Shown here: one piece after another, positions 1-6,748 of the stretch
Layout of the letters: the number at the start of each line of letters is the position of its first letter
Position numbering within the stretch: the stretch's first letter is position 1
NCBI RefSeq assembly: GCF_001509485.1
Contig: NZ_LLZI01000067.1
Coordinates: 1-9,481, forward strand
Length of the DNA stretch: 9,481 bases
Source of the DNA: Streptomyces sp. NRRL F-4489
Lineage (GTDB): Bacteria; Actinomycetota; Actinomycetes; Streptomycetales; Streptomycetaceae
Reading direction: 5' to 3'
Notes under the pieces: model-generated
The model's database searches: none
What the model was told of the DNA's origin: nothing
The model's input: the letters and a program-made list of their open reading frames with translations, nothing else
Position numbers and translations under genes: made by a program

Positions 1-1
1 C

Positions 2-112
2 AACTGGCCCGATCCGGACCACTTCCGCCTGGTCACGCTGCCCAACAAGGACGATCTGACGGACGCCGTCACCCGAATCGGCGCCTTCCTCGAAAGCTAT
101 CGGCGGCATTGA
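2..112 (+). CDS. C-terminal end of a PLP-dependent class I/II aminotransferase (AlaA-like), partial
   Basis: Only the last 36 residues and the TGA stop (110-112) lie in the window; the gene begins upstream. The tail contains HFRLVTLPNKDDL followed by a helix ending in FLESYRR. From memory this closely resembles the end of fold-type I aminotransferases of the AlaA group, which use pyridoxal phosphate to transfer amino groups between alanine and 2-oxoglutarate. The Arg in HFRLVTLP is at the position that usually binds the substrate alpha-carboxylate in this fold. The PLP lysine and the rest of the active site lie outside the window, so the exact substrate cannot be judged. It faces the MFS gene tail-to-tail, separated by a hairpin at 148-186. 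The family call is fairly secure; the AlaA assignment is inference from the tail alone. Confidence 0.75.
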   Translation, partial: NWPDPDHFRLVTLPNKDDLTDAVTRIGAFLESYRRH

Positions 113-147
113 TGCGGAGCTGGCCTTGCGGCTTGGTGCGGAACTGC

Positions 148-186
148 CCCGGTGGGTGTCCTGGCTTGGCCGGGACACCCACCGGG
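148..186. terminator. Strong hairpin between convergent genes, likely bidirectional terminator
   Basis: The arms CCCGGTGGGTGTCC (148-161) and GGACACCCACCGGG (173-186) are perfect reverse complements of 14 bases with an 11-base loop. The hairpin lies 35 bases after the aminotransferase stop and 63 bases beyond the end of the convergent MFS gene, where a shared terminator is expected. It lacks a T-run on either side, which is common for GC-rich actinomycete terminators. Confidence 0.8.
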
Positions 187-249
187 CTCGGGGTAAGGCT
201 CCACCCGAGGATCCCGGGCCCTCCGGGGAATAAGGGCGCCGGGGGTCTT

Positions 250-1815
250 CTATGCCTGTGCGTCAGCTAGCGGCTGAGGATCGGCGCTGTTCTCCGTCGT
301 CTCGGCCTGAGGCCGGCGGATGAGGGCGAAGCTGGCAATGGCGCCCAGGAAGGCGACACACGCCCCGACGATGAAGGCGGTGCGCATGCCGGTGGAGAAG
401 GCGTGGTCAGCCGCGGTCTGGAAGGCGCTGCGCAAGGCGATGGGCACGGAGGCTGTGGTGCCGTTGATGTTGCCGGTGGCGACTTCGGTGGCCAGTGTGC
501 CCAGGTTGTGCTGCAGGCCGTGGAGCTTGCCAGCCTGGGCGGTCAGATCGTGGGAGACGGCTGCGGCCAGGACTGCACCGATGCCGCCGAAACCGGCGGT
601 CATGCCGACGATGCGCATCGTGGAGTTGATGCCGGAGGCCATGCCGGATCGGGAGGCGGGCACGATGCTGATGGCGACATTGCTCATCTCACCGTTGATC
701 AGCCCGGTCCCCAGACCGCTGATCAGGCCGCCGATCGCGTAGTTGGTCCAGTCACTGTGCAGTGGGGCGAAAGCCAGAACGGTGGCGCCGATGGCGACCA
801 GGAGCTGGCCGAGACCGAGCAGAGATCGCGAGGAGATGCGGTTGGCCAGGCGTGCTCCGAGGGGGCCGGCGCCGAACAGGGGGACGGCGAAGGGGAGCAT
901 GGCCATCCCGGCCTGCAGTGGGGTGTAGTCGAGGACGCCTTGGAAGTACAGCGGCGTGTACAGGAACAGGCCCCAAAAGGCGATGGACAGCACCAGCGGG
1001 GCCAGGCTGGCCCCGAGGAAGGTGCGGTTGGTGAACAGGCGCAGGTCGATCAGCGGGTAGGGCTGGCGCAGTTCCACCGGGATGAAGGCGAGGGTCAGGA
1101 CGGCGGCCGCGGCGAGGGTGACGACGATAGTGGGGCTGCTCCAGCCGATCTGCGGAGCTGTGACGACGGAGTAGACCACGAGCAGGACCGCGCCGCTGAA
1201 GAGCATCAGGCCTTTGAGATCCAGGCGTGTGGCGTGCGGATCCCTGGACTCTCGGGTACGCAGCAGCCCCAGGATGAGCATGGCGATACCGAAGGGCGCG
1301 TTGAGCAGGAAGGCCCAGCGCCAGCCGCCGAGGTTCACCGCCAGGCCGCCGATGAAGGGGCCCAGCGAGGCGCCCAGTCCGGAGGCGACACCGAAGACAG
1401 CGAAGGCGTGGACCCGGCGGGGTCCGGTGAATTCCTGCACGAGCAGGGCGAGTGAGGAACTGAACATTCCCGCGGCGCCGATGCCCTGGGCGACCCGGCC
1501 GACATTGAGCCAGACCATCGCGGGTGCCAGGCCGGCCAGTAGCGAGGCGACGGTGAAGACGGCCAGCCCGGACAGGAACACCTTCCGGCGGCCGAAGAGG
1601 TCTGCCAGCCCCCCACCGGCCATCAACAGGGCCGCGAACGCCATGGTGTACCCGTTGATCACCCACTGCTGGTCGCTGAAACTCACGGGGAATTCGCGGT
1701 GGATGTCGCGCAGCGCCACCGAGGCGACCGTGTAGTCCAGCGGGAGGAGAAATGTCGTCACGCTGCTGACGATCAACGTTGAGACTGCATAGCTCATGCG
1801 CAGCTTCGGGGTCAT
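250..1815 (-). CDS. MFS exporter, DHA2 (14-TMS, EmrB/QacA-like) drug:H+ antiporter family
   Basis: This 521-residue integral membrane protein has hydrophobic segments along its whole length, and that length is normal for 14-helix DHA2 exporters. Visible MFS signatures are LDYTVASVAL in helix 1 (26-35, motif D type with the family Asp), GGLADLFGRRK (68-78, motif A between helices 2 and 3), RVAQGIGAAG (107-116, motif B with its Arg) and GLGASLGPFIGG (146-157, motif C, the antiporter motif), followed by GGWRWAFLLNAP. The likely role is proton-driven export of a small hydrophobic or cationic compound; the substrate cannot be read from the sequence. The ATG at 1815 has an AGGA five to six bases upstream. 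An ArsR-type regulator lies just upstream on the same strand and the intervening 286 bases contain several inverted repeats, so repression by that regulator is plausible. The C-terminal tail is short, polar and cytoplasmic. Confidence 0.9.
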   Translation of the reverse strand: MTPKLRMSYAVSTLIVSSVTTFLLPLDYTVASVALRDIHREFPVSFSDQQWVINGYTMAFAALLMAGGGLADLFGRRKVFLSGLAVFTVASLLAGLAPAMVWLNVGRVAQGIGAAGMFSSSLALLVQEFTGPRRVHAFAVFGVASGLGASLGPFIGGLAVNLGGWRWAFLLNAPFGIAMLILGLLRTRESRDPHATRLDLKGLMLFSGAVLLVVYSVVTAPQIGWSSPTIVVTLAAAAVLTLAFIPVELRQPYPLIDLRLFTNRTFLGASLAPLVLSIAFWGLFLYTPLYFQGVLDYTPLQAGMAMLPFAVPLFGAGPLGARLANRISSRSLLGLGQLLVAIGATVLAFAPLHSDWTNYAIGGLISGLGTGLINGEMSNVAISIVPASRSGMASGINSTMRIVGMTAGFGGIGAVLAAAVSHDLTAQAGKLHGLQHNLGTLATEVATGNINGTTASVPIALRSAFQTAADHAFSTGMRTAFIVGACVAFLGAIASFALIRRPQAETTENSADPQPLADAQA

Positions 1816-2006
1816 GCAATTCCTAGCTCAGCTTGGGGCGCATTTCGGGGTGCGGGCGCAAGCATCTGAACCGAGCTCTATGCAAGACCATCGGAAATGG
1901 TGAAGGGTGATGGCTCGTCGGCAGATGTCTCACGGCTCCCCTCCGGATGCACCGGGTGGGGAAACTGCTTACCAGGTTGATCCTGGCAGGACCACGTGCT
2001 CGTTTT

Positions 2007-2022
2007 CTAGCAGCTATCGGAC
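2007..2022. repeat. 16-base direct repeat, copy 1 (CTAGCAGCTATCGGAC)
   Basis: The sequence is identical to 6782-6797 in the same orientation. It contains the near-palindrome TAGC-A-GCTA. This copy sits upstream of the MFS exporter and overlaps the left arm of the GGACCA inverted repeat by four bases. Confidence 0.7.
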
Positions 2023-2037
2023 CAGCACGGTTGGTCC
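2019..2037. promoter_or_regulatory. Inverted repeat GGACCA-N7-TGGTCC, candidate operator for the exporter
   Basis: Two perfect 6-base arms are separated by 7 bases, in the only gene-free space between the ArsR regulator and the exporter it probably controls. A further CAGGACCA at 1987-1994 is inverted relative to TGGTCCTG at 2032-2039. The size suits a winged-helix dimer. Assignment to this ArsR protein is inference. Confidence 0.4.
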
Positions 2038-2040
2038 TGT

Positions 2041-2066
2041 ATCGGGGCAGAGGCACAAGCCCCGAT
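2041..2066 (-). terminator. Hairpin downstream of the ArsR gene, possible terminator
   Basis: The arms ATCGGGGC (2041-2048) and GCCCCGAT (2059-2066) pair perfectly over 8 bases around a 10-base loop, 35 bases past the ArsR stop on the minus strand. No T-run follows. If it is only partly effective, the regulator and exporter could still be co-transcribed. Confidence 0.5.
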
Positions 2067-2101
2067 GCGGTTCGGCTGCTGCCCATCCCTTGGGGGCGGG
2101 C

Positions 2102-2377
2102 TCATGACGGCACGGGGATGCGGCTCTCATCGACGATGGCGCTGGCCCAGTCCAGGAAGTCCGCTATCTCTGGCTGCGCCAGGCGGTAGAAGCGGTGCCG
2201 GCCCCGTGGCTCGACGTGCAGCAACCCGCCGGCAACCAACTTGCTCAGGTGGGTGCTGGCGGTAGAAGCTGCGGTGCCTGCGGCAAGGGCGAGTTCGCTG
2301 GCAGAGTATGCGTTTCCGTCAAGCAGCTTGTACAAGATGCGAACGCGACTGGAGTCCGCGAGGAGGGAGGCGACCAT
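2102..2377 (-). CDS. Small ArsR-type winged-helix transcriptional regulator
   Basis: A winged helix-turn-helix is clear: SLLADSSRVRILYKLLDG opens the domain (residues 4-21), SASELALAAGTAASTASTHL forms the HTH (25-44), and KLVAGGLL with GRHRFYRL gives the wing. No ELCVCDL-type metal-binding motif is present, so a metal ligand is unlikely. With the ATG at 2377 the protein has 91 residues, at the short end for ArsR proteins. A second in-frame ATG at 2497 would give 131 residues. Both starts have GAAAGG about nine bases upstream. I prefer 2377 (or the GTG at 2380) because the 40 extra codons have poor G/C third positions, include a TTA, and begin only 23 bases after a strong hairpin, leaving no room for a promoter. 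The cost is a shortened first helix. It probably represses the downstream exporter gene. Confidence 0.75.
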   Translation of the reverse strand: MVASLLADSSRVRILYKLLDGNAYSASELALAAGTAASTASTHLSKLVAGGLLHVEPRGRHRFYRLAQPEIADFLDWASAIVDESRIPVPS

Positions 2378-2520
2378 CACCAGTCGCCTTTCTTTGCTTA
2401 AGCCGCGTTTCCGAAGACTTGCGTTGCCGCTCTCGCGAAGCCCCCGGACTCGTGGCTGATCGGTGCTGCGTATCGCGTTGAGAGAACCGCTGTGCATTCG
2501 ACCCAGCCTTTCTTCGCTGA

Positions 2521-2561
2521 CGGCCGATGCCCAGTTCTGGTCATTGTCCGGGCATCGGCCG
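2521..2561 (-). terminator. Strong hairpin after the asparagine synthase gene
   Basis: The arms CGGCCGATGCCC (2521-2532) and GGGCATCGGCCG (2550-2561) are perfectly complementary over 12 bases with a 17-base loop. The hairpin starts 47 bases after the asnB stop on the minus strand. It has no T-run. It probably separates the asnB transcript from arsR. Confidence 0.7.
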
Positions 2562-2607
2562 CTACGCCTTGGAACGCGCTCAGCTTGAACGATGGCCGTG
2601 CTGTTGG

Positions 2608-4452
2608 TCAGAAGTCGATGTCGACTCCGTATTCCTTGATCCACTTATTGAAGCTGACGATGTAGGACATGCTGTGAGCCGGGCTGGGGGCCGTTCCGAT
2701 GTACGGGACGGGCTGCGTGCCCTCGAGCATGGCGGTGATCTTCGCGTGGTCCAGGATGTCGAAGACCGGTTCGTTGGGCTGCTCAAGGAGCGCGGCCAGC
2801 TGGGCGCGGACGTGCTTGAGGTACTTGTCGTCGCGTGCTGCGGGGTAGCCGCTCTTCTTGCGCCAGGCGACCGAGGCGGGTAGTGCGTCGGCGACGGCGT
2901 GCCGCAGGAGTCCCTTTTCCATGCCGCCCATCTGCTTGATGCGCCACGGCACGTTCCATACGTACTCCACCAGGCGGTGGTCGCAGAAGGGGACGCGGAC
3001 CTCAAGGCCCACCGCCATGCTGGCTCGGTCCTTGCGGTGAAGCAGGGCCGGCAGCCAGTGGGTGAGGGCCATGTAGAAGACCTCGCGCAGGCGGGCGTCG
3101 GTACCGTTCTCGCCGTCCAGGCGGGGCACCTCGGCCATGGTCTCCAGATAGCGCTGACGTGCGTACTCCTGCGGTTTGATCTTGGCGATGAGTGTGTCGT
3201 GCAGGAGGTCTGCGAAGGCCATTCCCTCGCGCAGCCAGGGGAAGCCGTCGTAATGGAGAGCCTGGGGGTCTTGGAAGTAGTAGTAGCCGCCGAAGACCTC
3301 GTCGGCGGACTCGCCCGACAGGGCGACGGTAGAGCGTTCCCGTACACCCTTGAACAGCAGGTACAGGGAGGTATCGAAGTCTCCCCAGCCGGGCAGGTCG
3401 CGGGCGTGCAGGCCGATGTCCTCGTACTGGATGAGCAAGTCGTTGCTCAGCACGATGGGGGTGTGGTTGCACCGGACGTGGTCGGCGACCTCGCGGGCGA
3501 AAGGCGCATCGAGGGAGGACCACCAGGTGTCTTCCGGCTTGCTGCTACTGGTGATCTTGTCGCTGTCGACGAAGTCGACGGCGAAGCTGTCCAGCGTCTG
3601 GCCGGTGGAGGCGCGCAGGTTCTTCGCTGCCAGGGCGGTCATGGCGCTGGAGTCGACGCCGCCGGAGAGCAAGGAGCACAGTGGCACATCGGAGATGAGC
3701 TGCCGTGCGGTGATGTCGTCCAGGTAGTCGCGGACGGTGCCGATGGTCTGCTGTTCGGTGTCGGTGTGCGGGGCGCTGATCAGCTGCCAGTACCGTCGCT
3801 CGACGCCGCCGTCGCGGGTGAGCTCATACAGATGGCCGGGCCGCAGTTCGCGCATGCCGCGGTAGATGCCTTCGCCGGTGGTGCGGGGGCCGGGGAAGAT
3901 CAGAAGTTCGGCCAGGCCGGTCTGATCCAGGCCGGCGTGGACCTTGGGGTTGGCCAGGATCGCTTTGGGTTCGGAGCCGAAGACCACACCCCCGTCCAGC
4001 GGGTAGTAGTAGAGGGGCTTGATGCCCAGACGGTCGCGCACCAGCAGCAGACGCTCCTGGCGCTGGTCCCAGATGGCGAAGGCGTACATGCCATTGAGCC
4101 GGTCGACGAAGGCGTCGCCCCACTCGAGGTAGGCGTGGAGAACGACCTCGGTGTCGGAGCGGGTGCGGAAGGTATGTCCCAGCGCGTCGAGCTCGGCGCG
4201 CAGTTCCCGGAAGTTGTAGATCTCGCCGCTGTAGGTGAGCACGACGTCGCCGGCCGGGTTGGCCATCGGCTGCTTGCCGCCGTCGATGTCGATGATGGCG
4301 AGTCGGCGGTGGCACAGGGCGACGTGGTCGCTGACATAGATGCCGTCGGCATCCGGCCCGCGGCAGGCCATGGTCTGGTTCATGGCGCGCAGCGCCGGAT
4401 CCTGCTGCTTGAGGTCGTCTCGCCAGCTGACCCATCCGGCTATTCCGCACAT
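2608..4452 (-). CDS. asnB: Asparagine synthase (glutamine-hydrolysing), AsnB type
   Basis: The 614-residue protein has both AsnB domains. The N-terminal class II glutaminase starts with Met-Cys2, the nucleophile freed when Met is removed, and continues with RGPD, RRLAIID (49-55) and SGEIYN (75-80). The synthetase domain carries the ATP-pyrophosphatase loop SGGVDSS (263-269), SGESADEVFGG (379-389), RVPFCDHRL (486-494) and MEKGLLRHA (511-519). It should convert aspartate, glutamine and ATP to asparagine, glutamate, AMP and PPi; related enzymes amidate other carboxylates in natural-product pathways. The frame extends six codons further to an ATG at 4470, but that start would bury the catalytic Cys, and GAGAGGA lies seven bases before the ATG at 4452, so 4452 is the start. 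Ser replaces the Asn of the usual NGEIYN motif; I recall this in other actinomycete homologues. It lies 89 bases downstream of a zinc-motif protein gene, possibly in the same operon. Confidence 0.9.
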   Translation of the reverse strand: MCGIAGWVSWRDDLKQQDPALRAMNQTMACRGPDADGIYVSDHVALCHRRLAIIDIDGGKQPMANPAGDVVLTYSGEIYNFRELRAELDALGHTFRTRSDTEVVLHAYLEWGDAFVDRLNGMYAFAIWDQRQERLLLVRDRLGIKPLYYYPLDGGVVFGSEPKAILANPKVHAGLDQTGLAELLIFPGPRTTGEGIYRGMRELRPGHLYELTRDGGVERRYWQLISAPHTDTEQQTIGTVRDYLDDITARQLISDVPLCSLLSGGVDSSAMTALAAKNLRASTGQTLDSFAVDFVDSDKITSSSKPEDTWWSSLDAPFAREVADHVRCNHTPIVLSNDLLIQYEDIGLHARDLPGWGDFDTSLYLLFKGVRERSTVALSGESADEVFGGYYYFQDPQALHYDGFPWLREGMAFADLLHDTLIAKIKPQEYARQRYLETMAEVPRLDGENGTDARLREVFYMALTHWLPALLHRKDRASMAVGLEVRVPFCDHRLVEYVWNVPWRIKQMGGMEKGLLRHAVADALPASVAWRKKSGYPAARDDKYLKHVRAQLAALLEQPNEPVFDILDHAKITAMLEGTQPVPYIGTAPSPAHSMSYIVSFNKWIKEYGVDIDF

Positions 4453-4541
4453 AACAGTTCCTCTCGTCATCCTAAAGGCCGCCCGGCTGTTTTCGGGCAG
4501 GACGCCAGGTATTTGGGATTCTGCGTGCAGTGCTTGCGGCG

Positions 4542-5213
4542 TTATGACCGTGCCGCTTTTTCCTCGGTGGCTTCTTTGGCGGTCGGGCAGGATGAGCCCA
4601 CGGTTTCATGGACCAGAGGGCGGTAGCCTGCCTGCAAGACACGGACGGTGCATCGAGGCGTAAGGACCGTGGCCTGTTGCGGCAGAGAGTGCCGGGTGAC
4701 GGCTTCGGTGTAGCCGTCGTGGGTCCAGCGGAAGATGCGTGCCCCCCAGACAAGCCACGGCGCATCCTGCCACTGAATCATCGTCCCGTCCGGCAACGCA
4801 TCCCTGTCCTGGTCATGGCGGATCTGACGTGATCGTCCAGGATCCAGTCGGTCACGCGCGAGGGCGTGGTCGATCGTATGCGCTGACGGTAGGTGATTTA
4901 GGCCGTATGCGGTCATCCATGCTTTTTTAAAACGCAGATAATCTGCGTTCCGGCATTCTGAGCACGGTCGGTGCCCGGCGGCGAAAGAGGTTGCTTCGTC
5001 GAGAAAAAACAGTTCCGTGTAGGAGGCAGGCCCCATGACCTGACGCTGTCGCCCTCGAAATTGCAGCCGGCAGGAGATCCAGTTCGTGGTCCGCCAGCTC
5101 CTGATCAGCTCCTGCTGTTGGTTGTGCAGTCGACCGCGATTACCGAGCATGGTCCCGCGGCTGGCGACGGCTTCGATTTCGCCGTACGGTGTCACGCGGT
5201 TTTGGAGCGGCAT
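4542..5213 (-). CDS. Conserved protein of unknown function with an Ada-like GHRPCxxCR motif
   Basis: I recognise this 223-residue protein as a conserved bacterial hypothetical family but know no proven function. Blocks that look conserved are VTPYGEIEA near the N-terminus, WISCRLQFRGR (45-55), YTELFFLDEATSFAAGHRPC (65-84) with SECR, then ALPDGTMI, PWLVWGARIFRW and LTPRCTVRVLQAGYRP. The FFLDEATSFAAGHRPCSECR segment resembles the second half of the Ada zinc domain (FYxSAxxAxxAGYRxCKRC), which the next gene upstream carries. Cys84 and Cys87 could be half of a metal site; Cys48 is the best further candidate. The chosen ATG at 5213 has AAAGGAGG directly upstream, with a rather short gap; the frame stays open further upstream but that part lacks the family pattern. 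It lies 41 bases after the Ada-type gene, so co-transcription is likely. Stretches such as 4900-5010 are richer in A/T-ending codons than the neighbours, hinting at transfer. Confidence 0.8.
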   Translation of the reverse strand: MPLQNRVTPYGEIEAVASRGTMLGNRGRLHNQQQELIRSWRTTNWISCRLQFRGRQRQVMGPASYTELFFLDEATSFAAGHRPCSECRNADYLRFKKAWMTAYGLNHLPSAHTIDHALARDRLDPGRSRQIRHDQDRDALPDGTMIQWQDAPWLVWGARIFRWTHDGYTEAVTRHSLPQQATVLTPRCTVRVLQAGYRPLVHETVGSSCPTAKEATEEKAARS

Positions 5214-5254
5214 AGCCCTCCTTTCTTCGGGTCGTTGATGGTCTGCTGGGTGCC

Positions 5255-6748
5255 TCACGCAGCCAAGGTCGCGGGCAGGGACGGTGCCTCGCGTGCGGGG
5301 GCGAAAAGCTGGAAGTCTCCGGGATGGAGGTTCCACAGCTGCATCAGGGCGTAGGAGCGCCACGGGCTCCAGTGCTCCGCGCGGCGCATGGTGGGGGCGA
5401 GGGAGGTGGGCTGTCCCAGACTGTGCAGCGCCCGGCCGGTGGCAGGTGCCTGGGCAAGGAAGACATCGGGATCTTTCAGGGCCCGCATGACCAAGTAGGC
5501 CGCCCCCTGCCCGCTGAGTCCGGCCTGCATCAGCTGGCGTTCGGTCTGTGCCCGGTCACCACCGTCGTTCAGGGTCAGATCACCGGCGGCGAGCTCAGTG
5601 GCGACCCGATGGAGCAGGCCAGCCGCCTCAGCGGGAAGCATTTTGGCCAGCGGTGCCTCGGCCAGGGCCACGGCAGTTGGGAAGAGGTGGGTCACAGCAC
5701 CGATCGGGGACGGCAGAGGCCGGCCCAGCCGCCGGGTGAGTGCGGCGGCCGCCGCAAAGCCCTCCCGCCCGGGCAAGGTCTGCCGCAAGACGGTTCGCAG
5801 CAATAGCTCTTCGGGGTCGGCCGCGCCGGGCACGCGCAGGCCTGGGTGGGCTGCGACGAGCGGGGCCATCACTGGCTCGCCGGCCAGGAGCTCTGTGATA
5901 GCCAGCGGGTCGGCGTCCAGGTCCAGCAGGCGCCGGCACCGGTGAATGGCGGTGGACAGGTCCCGTATGTCTTCCAGGCGGAAGTGGGCCTCGACGTAGC
6001 CGGTGTGGGCGGTCAGGGCGACAACTCCCGCCCCGCGCGGCAGTTGCAGGCTGCGGCGGTACGTCGCGCCGTCGATCTCTTCGATGCCTGGCACCGCGTG
6101 AGCGGCAAAGAACCGCAGCAGTGCCTGGCTGTCGAAGGGCTCACGGACCGACAGGCGCACCACGATGGTCCCGGCCGCGTGCTCGGCGGGCGAGTCGGCC
6201 ATCTCCCGCAGGGCAGTGGGGGTGCGGTCGAAGATTGCGGCCATGGTGTCGTTGAACTGCCGGACGCTGGAGAAACCGGCGGCCATCGCCACATCCGTGA
6301 TGCGAAGGCTGGTCGTCTCCAGCAGGATCCGGGCGGTCTGGGCCCGTTGAGCGCGTGCCAGGGCCTGCGGTCCGACGCCCACCTCGGCGGTCAGCAGGCG
6401 GTGCAGGTGGCGTGTGGTATAGCCCAGTTGCGCTGCCAACCCGGTGACACCTTCGCGGTCACAGACACCGTCGGCGATCAGTCGCATGGCGCGTCCCACG
6501 ACGTCGGCCCGCAGATTCCATTCCGGGGAGCCGGGGCTGGCATCGGGGTTGCATCGCTTGCACGCTCGATAGCCAGCGTCCTGGGCCGCGGCCGCGCTGC
6601 GGTAAAAGCGGACGTTCTTCCGCTTCGGGCAGCCAGGACAGCTGGGGCGGCAGTAGATACCGGTGGTGACCACGGCGGAGTAGAACAGCCCGTCGAAACG
6701 GGTGTCCCGGCTCAGCGTGGCACGCCAGCAGCGTTCGAAGTCAAGCAC
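5255..6748 (-). CDS. Ada-type methyl-sensor / AraC regulator fused to a degenerate AlkA (HhH-GPD) domain
   Basis: Three parts are visible in 497 residues. Residues 1-70 are an Ada zinc domain: Cys33 and Cys37 in GIYCRPSC and Cys63/Cys66 in YRACKRC. By homology these bind zinc, and the first Cys accepts methyl groups from DNA phosphotriesters. Residues about 80-180 are an AraC-type double HTH ending in ITDVAMAAGFSSVRQFNDT. Residues about 190-485 match the AlkA N-domain and HhH-GPD fold, ending in HWSPWRSYALMQLW. The glycosylase part looks inactive. The usual GIGPWTA hairpin reads GLSGQGA (410-416), the LGQQVS block reads LRQTLP (321-326), and where FLPTDLG is expected the protein has FLAQAPA (430-436), so the catalytic Asp position is Ala. 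It is probably a methylation-responsive activator. The start is GTG at 6748, with GGAAAGG eight bases upstream inside the preceding gene, which it overlaps by 37 bases. Confidence 0.88.
   Translation of the reverse strand: MLDFERCWRATLSRDTRFDGLFYSAVVTTGIYCRPSCPGCPKRKNVRFYRSAAAAQDAGYRACKRCNPDASPGSPEWNLRADVVGRAMRLIADGVCDREGVTGLAAQLGYTTRHLHRLLTAEVGVGPQALARAQRAQTARILLETTSLRITDVAMAAGFSSVRQFNDTMAAIFDRTPTALREMADSPAEHAAGTIVVRLSVREPFDSQALLRFFAAHAVPGIEEIDGATYRRSLQLPRGAGVVALTAHTGYVEAHFRLEDIRDLSTAIHRCRRLLDLDADPLAITELLAGEPVMAPLVAAHPGLRVPGAADPEELLLRTVLRQTLPGREGFAAAAALTRRLGRPLPSPIGAVTHLFPTAVALAEAPLAKMLPAEAAGLLHRVATELAAGDLTLNDGGDRAQTERQLMQAGLSGQGAAYLVMRALKDPDVFLAQAPATGRALHSLGQPTSLAPTMRRAEHWSPWRSYALMQLWNLHPGDFQLFAPAREAPSLPATLAA

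Larger units (their letters stand above)
1816..2101 (-). promoter_or_regulatory. Intergenic control region between the ArsR gene and the MFS exporter
   Basis: These 286 bases hold no convincing gene. Open frames through them are Arg/Pro/Ser-rich and unlike any family I know. The region contains, reading down the plus strand, CAGGACCA (1987-1994) with its inverse TGGTCCTG (2032-2039), a CACGTG palindrome (1993-1998), a 16-base sequence that recurs at 6782-6797, an inverted repeat GGACCA-7-TGGTCC (2019-2037) and a hairpin at 2041-2066. The exporter promoter must lie here if the hairpin terminates ArsR transcription, but I see no clear -35/-10 pair. Confidence 0.55.

Noticed and set aside
403..1455. 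Long plus-strand open frame opposite the MFS gene
   Set aside because: Composition is Gly/Gln/Ala/Glu-rich low-complexity typical of the complement of GC-biased coding DNA, with no recognisable domain. The minus-strand MFS protein is unambiguous.
1993..1998. CACGTG palindrome as an isolated regulatory site
   Set aside because: A six-base palindrome is expected by chance in GC-rich DNA; mentioned only as part of the repeat cluster.
1823..2086. 87-codon minus-strand frame between ArsR and the exporter
   Set aside because: Basic, Pro/Arg-rich, poor codon bias, and it runs across the hairpin and inverted repeats of the control region.
4481..4498. GCCCG / CGGGC hairpin between the unknown protein gene and asnB
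   Set aside because: Only five base pairs with an eight-base loop; too weak to call a terminator or attenuator.
2899..4626. 575-codon plus-strand open frame opposite asnB
   Set aside because: It is the antisense shadow of the asparagine synthase, whose catalytic motifs are all present. The shadow has a Val/Gly/Ala/Gln-rich composition and no domain.
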